From: Lingula anatina
Lineage: Eukaryota > Brachiopoda > Lingulata > Lingulida > Lingulidae
NCBI RefSeq assembly: GCF_001039355.2
Contig: NW_019775781.1
Location: 151,024 to 215,023 of the forward strand
Length of the DNA: 64,000 bases
Reading direction: 5' to 3'
Numbering within the stretch: the stretch's first letter is position 1; each line of letters starts with the position of its first letter. Of this stretch, positions 32,024 to 47,000 are shown one piece after another. A program made the translations under genes and the position numbers. Under the pieces are notes generated by a model. It had not been told where the DNA came from. It was given only the letters and a program-made list of their open reading frames with translations, and searched no databases.

Positions 32024-35000
32024 ACATTTGATCCAACACTTCGTAAATGGAAGAGAATTTATAAACAAGGGGAACGAGGATAATATTATTATAATATATG
32101 GGCATATAAAGGGCATAGGGATGGAAATATTGTATTTTTTTCTTGTTCTCTTTGTTTTGTTCTTCCTTTGCTCTCGTATTTTGTTAGTTTTGTGGTACCC
32201 TTACCATGGAAAAGGCACATGAACTCCGTCGGATGCAATAATGCCGTTATGACAAACATCCCAGCTACCGCACAGATGTACACCGAACTAACCGGAACCG
32301 GCAATTCAGTCAAACCTAAAAAATTATGCAAAACTTCTACCCGTGACCTTCTCGCAAACTGCAATTCCTTCTTGGAAATTTGCAGAAAAGTTGCTGCAAT
32401 GTTTCTGCAAATTAGCTCCAATAAAAATTATCTTGCAAACCCCCGCAAACTCGTTGCTGCAATCTTTTCATTTTGCTGAGGGAGATGTTAATAATAAATG
32501 TACAGTCATTGCAATAACGAGCATTGATCAATATGAAAAAAAAATGTATTAAAAAGAAAAAAAAACAACCATCGTATTATTTGATTATTTTAGATCTGTT
32601 GTTTGTTTGTTCATTGATTATTTATAACTACTTACTTAGGCCTATTTGAGAGGAATTAGACGCAGCCGGTAGGTTAAAGGTACTGAAGTCCTGCGCCAAC
32701 TGCCGTATGGTACCAATGAACGTCGCAGCCATTACAAGAGAAAATATTGCACTGGAACCTATTGCTACCTAGTGATGCAAAAAACACATTTGGTACAGAT
32801 GTCCATAATGCTACAGATGTCCATTAGAGATGTCCATTATGCTAAAAATCTGACAATACCGCAATTTTTAACATAAAATTTAGGTTCGAACAAAGCCAAT
32901 GATGTTTTGTAAATAAGAAATTGCAAACTTATATATTCATTTAGAAAAGTAGACCTAATTTTGATAGCGGAAGCATATTCTGTCGGGGGTTAAATATTTT
33001 CTGGACGAGATTCAGTGAGTCGTCTGTCGCCATGTTGTCACTCGGAACTACTCCGATGTATCCGCACTCGACAATAGTATGGAGCTTGAGGAATGAGCCG
33101 AGGATTGCCGATTTCCATGTTGTTGTATTCATACGACTCCTACTTGACGAAAACGAGGCGCGATACCCGGATGACAGGTAGGCTTACAAAATTTGTGATG
33201 GGGTATGATACTCTGTAATGCGATCTGACACACACCTTGAAAACGGATAGTGTGGTCTGATATACCGGTTTATTCTGGATCCGTAGGTGCCGAGTCTGGT
33301 AGTTGGGTATGCCTGTATGTTAAAGAATCCCGATTCTATAATAACAGCTAGGTTTCTCTCTTTTAAATTAATTTGGATTGTGCTCGATAACTAGAGAGGC
33401 AGTCAATGTGAGGGTCGGTCACACTTTTTATGGTGGGGATCGAGTATTTAAATTTACAGATTTCGGGCATGAAAGAAAATTTTGTGGTTTCCAGGGGTCA
33501 GTTTGTAAGATTGATCAAAATTCAGGCCAGGGCGCTGTTCTGAATCTTTCCCTTGAAGTGTTAAATTGAAACGGGGATGTTAGCCTTTAATTTTGCCCAA
33601 GGGAGTACGGCGTTGTGTAACAGTAAATTGCATTGGTATGCATACTTATACTACGTAGTTATACTGGATCTGTCCTCTACCATTACTCGATCAAATCGCC
33701 ACAATGTCTTTGGTCAGATCACTGGGTTTTCATGATATTCCCTTCATTGTACGCTCCTAAAGCAATACAATTGGGATGCTAAGTTGTCATCCTGTAGCAA
33801 AACATCACTTGAACATTATCCGAATGATATGGGATATATAGCTTGTGAAAGCCTAGGTATGAATATCAACAAGGTATGCAGCACATCTCTAGGGAACCAG
33901 CCCCGTCAATCAAACACACATTATGGTCAGTTGCGTCTTAGTTTAAATGCAGTCAAACAACCAAATAGGCTTAAATATTTCGAATATATTGAGCGTTTAT
34001 TAATAAACTTTGTTTATTTTAGATCCGCTGATTTGAAAATAATATAATCCATTTCTACTACTTGCACAAAACGCCTACATTTTGGCAGTTTTATAGTGAC
34101 CATACCTAAACCCTAAATCCTGAAAATAGAAAAAAATTCTGAAAACAAAATGCGTAAGAGAATAAAGTAGCTAGACTATCCTTCATAGGGATCTCTTTAC
34201 ATAAATTGCAGTATTAATAGATTTATAAAACGTATGCAGTAAAAATCCATTATACTGTGCCTATATGAGGGACTAAGTTCTGATTTAAGCTCTGACTCAC
34301 TTTAGTTCTTGACAGTCCAGTGGACATTTAGGAAATTCACGGGAATAAACGCGTCCATATGAAAATAAGAGCTTATACTTACTTGAAACGGAATAAAGAA
34401 CGCACGATCATGACAGTGAGTGAGTAGCCACCCCCCCCCACATGCACACAATCACTAACGAATGTAACTGTCTTGAAAACAAGACGCAGAGAACGCCATA
34501 AATATTGTAGTAGTATTAAGCATCCTAAAGGTACATTGTAGTCACGCAGCAGAACTTTTGTGTTCTTTAAAAAATATGAGAATATATTATAGCAAATATA
34601 ATACAATTTTAAATAATTGAAATGCATTTCTTTCTAACATTCAATTTACGTACATTTTTGGTAGCCTCTCAAAGTTTTAAACTTCAAATATTGGAGACCA
34701 TAATAGAGTCAGCCAAGGACCCGTTTGGGGAACACGTTTGAACTCGTCATGATGGACATTTACAGGTGAAGGACCAGTACAGAGCTTCTTGTTAACAGTT
34801 TAGAGCCAAGGGACCGAACTTGATTTGAGGACCAGAAGAGAGGCTTAACATACGTTTTGTAGTATTCATGATTTACTAAGTGTAATTTCAACAGTGTAAA
34901 AGGTGCAAGCGAGGCGTAGGTAACAAAGAAGAGGTGGTAGTAGTGATAAGACTGAGCAGGTGATAGTTTCTGATGTATGGTATGTACGCATTCGGTGATA

Positions 35001-38000
35001 CAGATAAGAATGCAACTGTTAAAGTGGTAGGAAAGATTTTATTGAATTGTATACAAGGTGGTTAAAAATTTAACGTGTAAATATATGTATATATAAAAAG
35101 AAAGAAAGAAAAAAGAAAACAGCAGATGTATTGGCTATGGGAAGCTGGTAGATGGTTATAGTTTGAGAGTGTGTGAAGTACAGTTAATGCGTGGCACGTA
35201 CGCATTTCGCGACGCAGACAGGCCTGCAACGTACAGCTCGTAGCAAGGGTTAACGAAATAAAATGATTTGAATTTGATGCGGTGGTTGGTTTTTTCGTTG
35301 CGAGTTATTAGACAATAAATGATTTATATGCGATTAAATGAAACGAATAAGAATATAATATAATTTAACTTGACGGTGTGCGCGCGGTGTGACAGGAAGT
35401 GTAGTCTTAGGAGTTTCTCATTTGATAAGTACAGATTAGGGTTGGTCGGAGTATTGGGGTGAGTATATACTTGTAGGACGAATGTCACCTGTACAAAGTG
35501 ATTGGGAAAGGACTACGGCCCCTAGCGGACCACCATTCCTGTCAGACCGGTGTTGGGTCTGTACAGTACAATCTGTGTTTAATTATGAAATACTAGAAGC
35601 TTGTAAACGTTAGAAAAACAGTGTTTAGCATTTAAACACATGTAACACACGTTTGACACCTGAATGCATTTAGAAATACCGAATGTTTTAAAGCTACCTG
35701 TAAACACGTAAAACTTTTCAAGCTTGTCACAGAAGAAAATAGAAATCTTTGGCAGTATCACACGTTTAAGTCCCCGTCACACTCATTTGGAATCATCAGG
35801 AATCAAACAGATCCAACCGTAATGACTAAATTTAAAATTTGTACTACATTCGGGAAGAAATTTCAAATTGGCCTAAATTCTTGTAAGAATGCCTTTGGAA
35901 TACTCAGAATGCGCTTGAATAATTCGTGATTGGAATGATTCGTGCACATTTCGGCTGTATTAGCTCTGAAATGCATCATGGATGTAGTCGGAAAACTAGG
36001 AATATCAATAATGCTGTCAGAATGCAGTCAGAATATTTAGCATACACTTCGAATGCCCTAAGGAATGTAGTTCGATTGCTGGCTGAAATAGGATCGAGAT
36101 GCATTCGAGTTGCATTCTGGCTCATTCTATCAGCATTTGAAGCGATTTGCCATTTCGGTTCTCCCTGGAATGTGACCAGAATGTTTCGAGTGCTGTTGGA
36201 ATGCCGTGAGAATATTTAGAATGCAGTCATAGTGCAGTTAGAATACTATTCAAATGCCATTCGATAATTATCCACTTGGAATGCACTTCGAAAGTTTTTA
36301 ACATGAGCAAAACATTCGGGCCGGCCACAAGAATGGGTAAAAATATTTGGAATGCACTCGGAATTTTTAGGATGCCCTTCGAATATCCTGGAACGCACAA
36401 AGAATTGTCTTTCCGTCGGCATTCTTGCTCATTCCGCCTCTAGTGTGACGGGGGGTATTAGCTATGTGTCTAGCTTCATCGGTATATGACACTATAATAG
36501 TTTGTCACAAGGCAAAGCACATTGGCTAAGCATTTTCCCTGGTCAGCGGGTGGAACTGCTAAACATATGGAGGGAACCATTCAGATTGAGAAGAGCCGAG
36601 TGCTGGTAAGGCTGCGATCTAAATATGGCGGACCCACATGAAAGGAAGACAGCTTAATCCTGTAATGGTCTCTCCACCTCTCACACGCCTTCCCACGGTA
36701 ACGTTATGGGAGTTTTAACTCCATGCAAAATGATGTCCCAGCTAACAAAATACATTATAGTAACGTTATAATTTGTAGAAAGATTCGAAAACCGTTTCTA
36801 CAAAATTTTATGATAACGTTATTTTGTGGACTTTCATCAGCGTTTTATAACATTCTGGAAAAACATTACATAATGTTTTGAAAACTTTTTTTTTACAAAT
36901 AACCAAAACACGTCATACATGTACTTGTAAATACATTCGGTCTAAAGGCGTGTAACATGTTAAGGGCCTATATAGGCGTCGAAAAAACGAGACAAAACAG
37001 GCGCTTAGAAATGTGTTTAGGAGCTAAACATTGATTTTACTGTGTACGGGTAGGCGTACAGGTATGAACTGGGTTGTCTAGATAAAACATATCACTCACA
37101 TTAATCTGCGTTTCGTTTGTGGTGTACATGCAAATAATGAGGAACAAGATAACAGCGATCACCAACACCACTGATATGGCGATGTCGTTTATTCCAAACG
37201 CGTACTCCAAACCACCTGCAAATAAAAAAAAAAGGAATATGTCGTCTTACATGATATACATGTATGTCTATATCAATTGGATTTAGATAATATATGGATG
37301 TAGTTTGTAGTGAGACTGTAAGTGAATGGACAAAGTTCCTGAAGGATGGAAACAAGGGTGGAGAGAGAGAGAGAGAGAATGAGAGAGAGAAATCTGTGTG
37401 TGTGCGGATATATATATTGCACGTCTCCCTTACCAGATATAACCAAAATAATGGTGGCTGGACCAATCAACGACGAAACCAGTAAAAAAAACTGGTATAT
37501 CATGAAAGGGTACGTGATCCTTTCACTTGCCGTCACCAAATCCTCGGCAGATTGCAGCAGAAGCCACATGTTGGCCATCGTGGATACGATCCAGCGTCTA
37601 CGCTGTTTGAAGAATTCACCAAACGTATCCGGACAGAACGTTTTGTCCTCTGCCACTGCGCAATATTCTAAGCCGCTTCGGTTCTTAACCTGAAAAAAAG
37701 TATATGTACAATAAGCTGTTAAACAGTGTACTGTGAGTGACTGGGGAGGTAGATGATCCTACACCGGCGGAGCAGAAAGCGTTGCCTACAACCATTAAAA
37801 CCAGTCCAAAAATGGCGCACTTACCAAAAGAGTACACAGCCATCTGTCTTCTCCCATGTCTTTGTACAAGAACTCAAAGCCAGTCTTGGTTTCACTGGCA
37901 TACTCCGCCATTGTGTCCTTGAGGAAGGACGTGCGGTACATGGTGAAGCACCCAGGAGCACACAGCACACTGCCAAGTACATGGTTGGCGACCTGAAACA

Positions 38001-41000
38001 TTGTATATTTTCAGCATTTAATTATAATTATTAACAGGGTAACTACTTAATATGGAATATTTTTTATCATTGTTACTTTTGAGTGCTGATTAAATATTTT
38101 TTGGCTCGATTCATCAAAAAAGTATGTCATTGGATGATAAAGATATCCAGTTTTCTATTGTGAGATATTTTGGTCAATAATATCAAATCTGACATAAGCT
38201 GTCATTCAAAAGAAAAGAACAACCCCAGGAAACCATATCAACAGTTTGATGTCAGTGCTAACTTTAAGCTAAGATATTAAAGAAAATGATAGCCTCCGGA
38301 CAGTGATATGTTACGCAGTCAAATAACTCATTACAGTAAATCATGAAAAGTCATCAATAGCTGGTATGACCTCCAGCACCCGCTTGCAGCGCCCTTATCC
38401 TACATGGCGTACCCTGTGACAAGTTTTTTAGAGTGGGGGTATCATTCCACGCAGTGATATTTGCCTTTCGCAGTTCATCACTATTTAACGGCCGATGACC
38501 ATATTGCTATTAATTCTGTGAGTTACATCCGCCCACAGATTTTCAATTGGGTTAATATTTGGGAAGTTTGCAGACCAGGGCAGTTGCTGAACCCATTGGT
38601 TTTGAAGAAAAACAGTGATTATGCGACCTCGATGTGGGGTTTTGCATTCGTCTTGGTACACAAAGTTGTTCCTGAAGATGACTCTTACAAATCGAAGCAC
38701 AGTTTGCTGTGGAATGTCTCTGTAGAAGTCCTGGACGAGGTTGTCTCCTAGACAAAACCAACTGGTTTTGAGCACCGGAATGAAATGCTCCCTAAACAGA
38801 GACGTTGCCACCCCTTGCTTGCTCCCTAGGCAATACACAATCATCGATATGTGCCTCTCGTAAACGTCGGCGGTCAGGGATTCGACCGTCAACCCTAAAA
38901 AATCCATATCTGGCCTCATCACTGAAAACGACGTGATGCCAGTGGTTTGGCTCCAAACGCACGTGGTCCCCAGCCCATTGCAGACGTCGCTGTGTATGAC
39001 CTGCTGTTAACAGCGGTTTCCCTACTGGTCTTCGTGCGAAATAACCGGCTTGCAGTAATTTTTTGTTTACAAGGGACCTTGAAACAGGCGTTTGAATGAC
39101 ATTATGCCACTCTTTGCCGAGGACACTGGTTGTCTTTGTACGACCAGCACGGCGCACTCTAAGGAGAAGGCTATCCTGTCTTCTTGGTGTGATACGCAAA
39201 CACCCTGGTCGAGGTATTGGAATAGATGCCCTTGTTGTAGCATTTCTTTGGAAGACTTTGCTGATAAATGTTGAATTGCCTGGCAATGGCTGTCCGTTTC
39301 TGGCCATTAAATCTTTGAGAGCAAGAATCCCATAGTAAGCTACGTTGCTTAGCTGTCGAATCATATCTTCTCTAATGTACCTGTCAAGTTTCAGAGCGAT
39401 CCCTTTGTTGCTTTTTTAAATACACTCCAAAGATTGACTAAACCATGCGTTTTAATACAAGGGCAGACATTGCCGATTATACCACCCTCACATTTCTGAC
39501 CACAGAACATGCAACTGCATGCATCAATTGTTTCGAGAGTTGTGTGGTAATTAGGTCACATACCTGGCTACACATAGAGTGACACCTTAGTTTTGGATTT
39601 AAAATAGTTAGAGAGAAAAATGTTTTGTAGAAAATTTACTCGCCCAAAAATAATATTCTGTAATATGTTGCATTTTGGCGAATTCAGCCAACGAATAGAT
39701 GCATGACCAGTTTATAAAGATGAGGTAAGAAAGCAAGCGGTGAATCATGTCAATCCCCTCAAACCAAAAGTAGACTTTTACTTTCACGTGAAAAATATAT
39801 ATATTTCCAAAACTTTTTTTAAATATAGTAATTGGTCTTTTAGTGTTCCATTTTGAACTGATGTGAAATGCTGTTTCCATTTTATATTTATTTGGTTGTT
39901 TATCAAGGTAATGAATAAATGAGCTTTAATTATTTATATATTTTTCTGAAATGTAATTGGTATTACAAACTGTAAAATTAGGCTTTCAAATATCAATATC
40001 GAACTGGTGATAAGTACAATTCATATGAAACTAGTAAATGCATTTTGCAGACCTAACCAATTTCACTTAGCCTACGCTACAATGATTTCGACTATATCAG
40101 ATTGAACCTCCTTTTATATTTACTTTCTGCAGCCAATGGCCGATGGCATAATCGAACACCTGGTAGGACACTATAGGTTGGATTTTGGACCCCAAAGGAT
40201 GCGAGCGGCCGCAGACGGCGCTGACACTGTGGTCGTCGTCTCGCAGAAACACGTCACACAACGCCTCCACAGAATCCAATGTAAACTTGACATCTGCGTC
40301 TGTGGCAAGGATGAAGGTCTCTTTTAGACCTAAACGAATGAATGGAAATACAAGTAATATGTAGGCATTTTATTTAATGCAGCCATGATCGATAGAATGT
40401 AGTAATTCAATTTTTTATCATTTTTCACTCGGCTTATCAACGCATGATCAACATAAATCGCTTATAAACCTGATTGAATGTTCCAGAGAAAAAGACAGAT
40501 ACAACTGAATCTTACAGAAGCACATTTTAATATATTTTTGTCATCCCTCTGTATTAACATATAGAGGGATGACAAAATGATTGCATCGTCTGTGTGAAAA
40601 GTGTGCTATGTAACATGGGGGGCTGACAGATGAAAAGGAAAAAGAAATTGTATATCTGAGGGGTATACCTGTACATGTCTCCCAGATAGCCAAAAGGGTG
40701 TGTCTGGCCAGACTACGGGGTATGTAGTAGGCTGAAGTGATGGCCATAAGTCACCATGAAAAGGCCTCCAGAAGAATACTAGTGCCAGAGACGGCAGGCG
40801 TCTTTTTATGCTATCAAGGGGCAGGATATTTTGCACTATGCTGCGAGTTAACATTACAATGGCTGAAATTCACAGCAGGTTTGCCAAAAGGACCCACATA
40901 TCAGCGTGGTAAACAGACGAAGAAGATTCACTCGGGCTGCAAGAACCAGTACAATGACCGTAGGCCCGAACTAGCGCCATTTTGTATTTTCTGGCGAATC

Positions 41001-44000
41001 TATCTCTACCTTGATCAACGTGGGTGGACAACTGATGATAGAGAGCTTTCGCACCTGTACGTTTAGGCGAACGACTACGTTTAGGTCATCATATTTTGCT
41101 GTCTAGTGACGTGTACACATACGGTTAGAGAGAACATTATCAGCAGCTAGATTGCTGCCCGTCAATGAAAAACGGTTTGGCAAATCAGCATAATTTTATA
41201 AAATCAAGCCTTTCAAAATTGATCGTTTCTCTGCTAAAATCATATTGGACATTTTCTTTTTGCAATATATGTGACACATGTTGTCTCTGTTATTTGTGTC
41301 TATGTTTTTGTTACTATTGAAATATAGGTTATACCTATTTCCACTGACCACGAGGCAGTCAGAACTGGCCTTCCGCACGCGTGACTGATTGTATTATAAG
41401 ACTGTTAGGTCATCATTTTGTGAGCAGTTGTTACGAGTACACATGCCTTTATAAGTGGTCTGTAGACAAGCCTTCTTCACTTGACGCGTAACAAGCAGGA
41501 TATCCGTAAGGTAAATGTCGTTAGTAAAGCCCCCTTTACACTGGACAGCGTCCTTTCTGCGTCCAGCAGTACGGCCCTATTTGAGAGTTAAAAAATTATA
41601 ATACTTTACGTGCCGACAACTGGCCGATCATTGAGCATTCTTTCTGATACAAAATCAATGCTTGTGCCTCCTTATTAAGACCACAGCGATGTCAAATTTC
41701 ATGGTCGCAGAAAGGACGCAGAAAGGACGCCGTCCAGTGTAAGGGGGGGGTATAAGATACTACTAGTAGCTCGATTTTCTCCTTTAGTTGACAGGGCGTC
41801 TCCTTGACTTTGAATGCAAATTTTATGTAGCCTTGTTTCGAAAGTCACTCTGGTCCTGTTTTGTGTATTTGAATAAATGAATTATTAATAAAAGTAAGGA
41901 CAGTATATCTTTCTTTACATGAAATTATCTCTAATAGCAAATATTGATTCATATTTATAATATCAGTAACATAAACTGACGCTGCATTAATTGGTGATCC
42001 GCTTATTTTTTTCAGCTGAAAATTGCGACAACATGCAGCCAACTAAGAAGCGCCGTACTGATTCACCAGCAGATTACGTCAGTTACCTGAAAGACAAGTT
42101 GGCCTTCGAGAAAGAACGCTTTGAATCAGAAAAGAAAGAGCGAGAAGCTAAAATTGAGAAAGACAAACATATGATGGAGATGGTTACGTCTTTGGTTAAG
42201 AAGAAAAACTGAATTGACATACTAGGTTCTTGCTGCCTACAAGATACACATGGGCTGAATCTTTGTTAAAGCATTAGTTTTTTATTCAAGATTTCATTTG
42301 AATAAATGTTTGCTTGCGGTATGAATAAACATTTTACTCTTTAAATTTCCATACGCACAATGTACACGTGTACAGTTCATGCTGAATAGTCCTCCAAGGT
42401 GGGAGGATGTAGTTAAAAGTGCCGACTCATCTGATTGCCATACACACAGGTATGGCAGTTGACCAGAAGACCACCTACTAAGTACTGCTTGGCTACAGGG
42501 GACAACAGAACTTTTTAATTCTTTCGAAAGTCCAGGAAGGCAAAGTTTCACAATAAGTTTCCGAACTCCCACTCAACGCATTCCCGCACAGAGGACATTC
42601 TCCTGTTGAATTCTTCTTCGGTACTCAAATTTGCTCCTCTGAAGGGACTCACAGATACCTTTCAACAGGGTAAGCAGATCTCCATAAATTGCGTATGGAA
42701 GACCATTCCAAAATTACCTAACCTGTCCAATGGCGTATGACCTAATTTAATGTCTCTGCATAAGTCTCGGTCACAACCGGCCGTACGGGCTCTTACGGGC
42801 TGTTTGCGTCCAAATTTCGCGCAGAATCTCACGTCCCACGCAAGTCCTTCTTACGCAATTTCGAGTTCGCAGACAGCCCGTAAGCACGTACGGAGGATGT
42901 TGGACATGTCCAAAAGTTTCTTCGAATAGCCTGCAAACAGCGAGGCCGCAAGCGTAACTTGCTCCCCTCGCACGGAGTTAGCAAGAGAGACGCGCGTTGT
43001 GCAAGACGCACGACGCAAGCAATGAAGGAGCAAGTGCCCTTTGCGTGTTGAGTAAGGCGCACGCCCTCACAACTAGCGAACAAAGTCGAGAGCACACCGG
43101 GAATGCGTCGCACGTGCGTTACCTCCACGCCTGGTGTATAAAAGGCGTGTTCACGACGAACGCTTGTGTCTTTACAATGAACATCGACTATGTAACGTGT
43201 ACAGCAATTTTCAAAATTTTCAAATTATTGCTCAATTTAGTTTCTAATATGCCTCCAAAAGGCAAGAGAAATAAGCTTACATAGTAGAAAAAAGGAGGAG
43301 GAAGATAAAGAAGAGGAGAACAGGAAGCAAAACTGACGTACGCCGTCAGTACGTTACCACAAACGTGTGAGCCAAGTGTGAAGCAAAACTGACGCAAAAG
43401 GGCACTACTTTCGCCGCAAGTTGCATTCCCTTCGTAAGTGGTGAGTGTGTGCCACGTACACAGGAAGCAAGACAAACTCAAAAAATGAGTACAATTTCCA
43501 CGACCATCGCTCCTTGCAATTAGCGTCCCTGCCTGAAAGGGCATCTCATGTGGCCCTTGCGACTCGCAAGGCAGACTTCCCGCTATCTCTACGACCTCCA
43601 CGGCCTCCGCAACACCCAAAAATCGCAGGGGACGTACGATCCTGAAATTCGTGCGTCCGGTTGTGACCGAGGCTTTACAGCATGTGAAACATTTATCAGC
43701 CTACTGTACAATTCGACTATCCGTAAAGGCTAACCGGGTCTTTCTGCGAAATCACGAAAAAATAAACGTTGGTCATTTTACGGTTTCGGATATCTAAATG
43801 TAGACGATCGCCTAAACGTGCAGGTGCGAAAGCTTTTATAGATCTAATGTGGAGCATCATCTACTACGCGTATACCAGAGTTTGCATTTCCTCACTAGAC
43901 AGTCTATTTCAATGATGGTTTGGGGGTGCTTTGTTTTCTACGGGATTAGTGGACTGGTGTTGATAAATTGAAAGCTAAACTATGCACGTTACATTATAAT

Positions 44001-47000
44001 TCTGGACCATCGATATAAAACATCACTGGGACAAAAATCACTCATCTATTTATCAAAATTGTAATCCTACACCCCACAGGACCAAGGTTGCAAGAGCGTG
44101 GCTCAACCGGCATGATATCAAAAGGGTGGACTGGCCAGTCCGATCACCAGATGCAATTCCCAATAAAAATCTGTGGAATAAGATTGGAAATCAAATGGTA
44201 AAAAACATCCCTTGAACAGAAATGCTCTTATCTGAAGTATCTTTTAGAGCCTGGCCCAACACAGCCCCCAAAAGATAGCTGAACCTAAAGCAGTCAATAT
44301 CCAGAAGGCTGATGGCCATACTGAGATCACATGCCTTTCCTACAGAAGATAAATGCTGACATAAAGCAGGTGTAAGGGCAAAGCATTGGACTGTAAACCT
44401 ATTTTGAAGATACTAACTTGACATTGCCATTTTTCTATAAATTTATAACTGGACAGATCTAACAAACAGCTGTTCACCTTCAAGCAAAATCGTGCAATAC
44501 TTCTGTCACCCTTCTGTTCAATTGATACTCTTAAACAGTAGGCCTATTTGTAAAACAAATTATACTGTATCTGCCTGTAGAAAAATTATAAGATAAAGGT
44601 TCTGTGGTCTGTTATGCCCGTCCGCATAATGAAGTTGGTTTGTAAAACATTTGATATTTATATTAGCAGAGAACTAGCAGACTTACGCTCTTTCCATTCA
44701 AGTATCCGTTTTACAATCTCGTCACTTTCTTTGTGTGGCTTTTTACTTAAAAAATCAACTATATACGACAGGTACATGATCTGACTCCAACGTTTCTTGT
44801 TTTTCACCTGCAACAACAACCATTTGGGTTTCTTTTAGCGCAGAGTGATAGTACTAGTAATTTGCAAATGTGAAGGACGGTTTAACGACAGAATCAATTA
44901 GATATCCTTCTACAAAGGACAGAAGAGAAATACGTCAACAATATAGTTGACTTACTAATACAGTAATGTTAAGATAGAATGATCGTTAAGTATATTCTAT
45001 AACACAATGCTTAATCTCAAGAAAAGGAGGCTTCACCTTCTGATTGTCCTTCAAGTGTAACACAAGCTTCGCTGAATATTTATCAAGTTCGGTGCCAAAT
45101 CCCCACGCAAGTTGAAGTCCATAGGGAGTGTCATACCTCTTGAAGTCACGATTAATTTTGAATTCAACTCCTGGAAAAAAATGCAAATCCTTGTCTCCTT
45201 AGCCAAACTTAATAGTGTTATTTTAATGATGTAACATTTAAAAAAGGTATACGTATATATAAAATAAGGGATTTATTTAAAACCTATTTCTTAGAGGTTA
45301 TCCCGGCGTACGTGAGGTATTACGTGCTAAGTTGTGGCATTGTGCTATGAAATATCCTGAAGCATTTCTGGATAAAATTAAGCGGTCATGGTGATGATCA
45401 CGATGGGTTATGTCAGGAGTTAGGCTCCGATCAAAATTATTATTAACCTGTCTTTGCTCAAAGCTGTCAGCGCACATTGTGTATATGGTAATTGGCGCAT
45501 TCAGGACAAGTTGATCCGCGGGCTAAATACGGCGGACTCACTTAAATAATTCCCTTATGGCCTTCCCGCCTCCACGCGCACTGTCGCTGCAGTGCCTTGA
45601 GAAGAAATATCGGAGCCGAGATATAATCTGTTTAATGGCGTGGGGGTGAGGAGACCATCAAGGGATTAGGCGACGCTGCTTTAAATTTTCGTTGGCCATA
45701 TCTAGCCGGGTGATCAGTTAGTTCGCGGAAACTCTGTGCTGAATGCAAAAATGATTATAGTATTTACTGACAGCTAAAAAGTACAATTCTATAAACACTA
45801 GATGCTATGATCATAAATAGTTTCCACTGGACTTACAAACTGACACTTTAACAACTTGCGCAACCTTTTGAATGTTAAGTAGCCTTTTTTTAAATTGGAA
45901 TAAAACACAAAACCGTAGATTCCTATGTCAGAGCTAGAAGAAGCTACTGAAACGCTTACCAAAAACGTTTTTCATCAATGCCAAAAGACGCTGGGCATTA
46001 GCATTTAGGTTATTGGGTTTCTTTCTCTTGGTATCGAACGCCCCGTCCAGCCATATGTGTGATTGGTAACTTGGAGAGTTCACATCTCTATGGGCTACCA
46101 CATTCTTGATGGACGTTAGTAGCTGTCGCATCTCCTCTTCGGACTACATATAAATATGCGAACAGTAAGAAACTATAGCTAACACGTAAAACATTGCATA
46201 CATAGAGGTACTGGTAACTAGTATCTTTTGGCTATTAAGCTAGCTTTAGGAAGTTTACAAATAAACATGTTTGGTTTCCTTAGGCCGCACCAGAACACTG
46301 CTTTTTGCTATTTAAGACGAGAAAATGCAACCCTTTAAGGCATAGTGTGCACGTTAATTGACCTTCACATACGATAGCAATAATAAAATAATACTTACAT
46401 GTATGATTCCATAACTAACAAAGACCGTTGATTTATATACCCGCTTTGAAGTTCAAATTCCTAATTTTACCGCAGAAGACATTTGCCTGTCTGTTTCTAA
46501 ACCCATAACGACAGTGACACGAACTACATGTAGAAACACAATCTTTAAAATATATATGGTTACCGGTTTAGGATATGGTATATCCTGGTAAGTGAGAGGA
46601 AAGAGTTCAAATTACCAGGCAAATGCATTCTGCTACGATAAAAAATCTGCCTTGTTTTGCTTTGTTTTGATATGCATGTGTGCAAATGTATGCGATGTAG
46701 GCTTACCTCATTAAACATTGTAGTACAAATATAGATCCGACATTCCTTTCTCTGTAGGAAAGCACTTCTGTGGTTTGGGTCATTTTTTTCCGTTCTTCTG
46801 TTCAGCCATAACCATTGCTCGATAAGAATCCCATTGTAGGTAGGAAGCCAGAACAACTGTCAAATAACAACAACAAAAATAATAATAGCAAAGAAAAAGA
46901 AAAAAAAAGTTACCATCAATGCATAAGTGAATTGTAAATCAGGAATTTGAAAAATTAAGTTGGGGAACCTTACAATACTCTAATAGCCATAACGCTTGGT

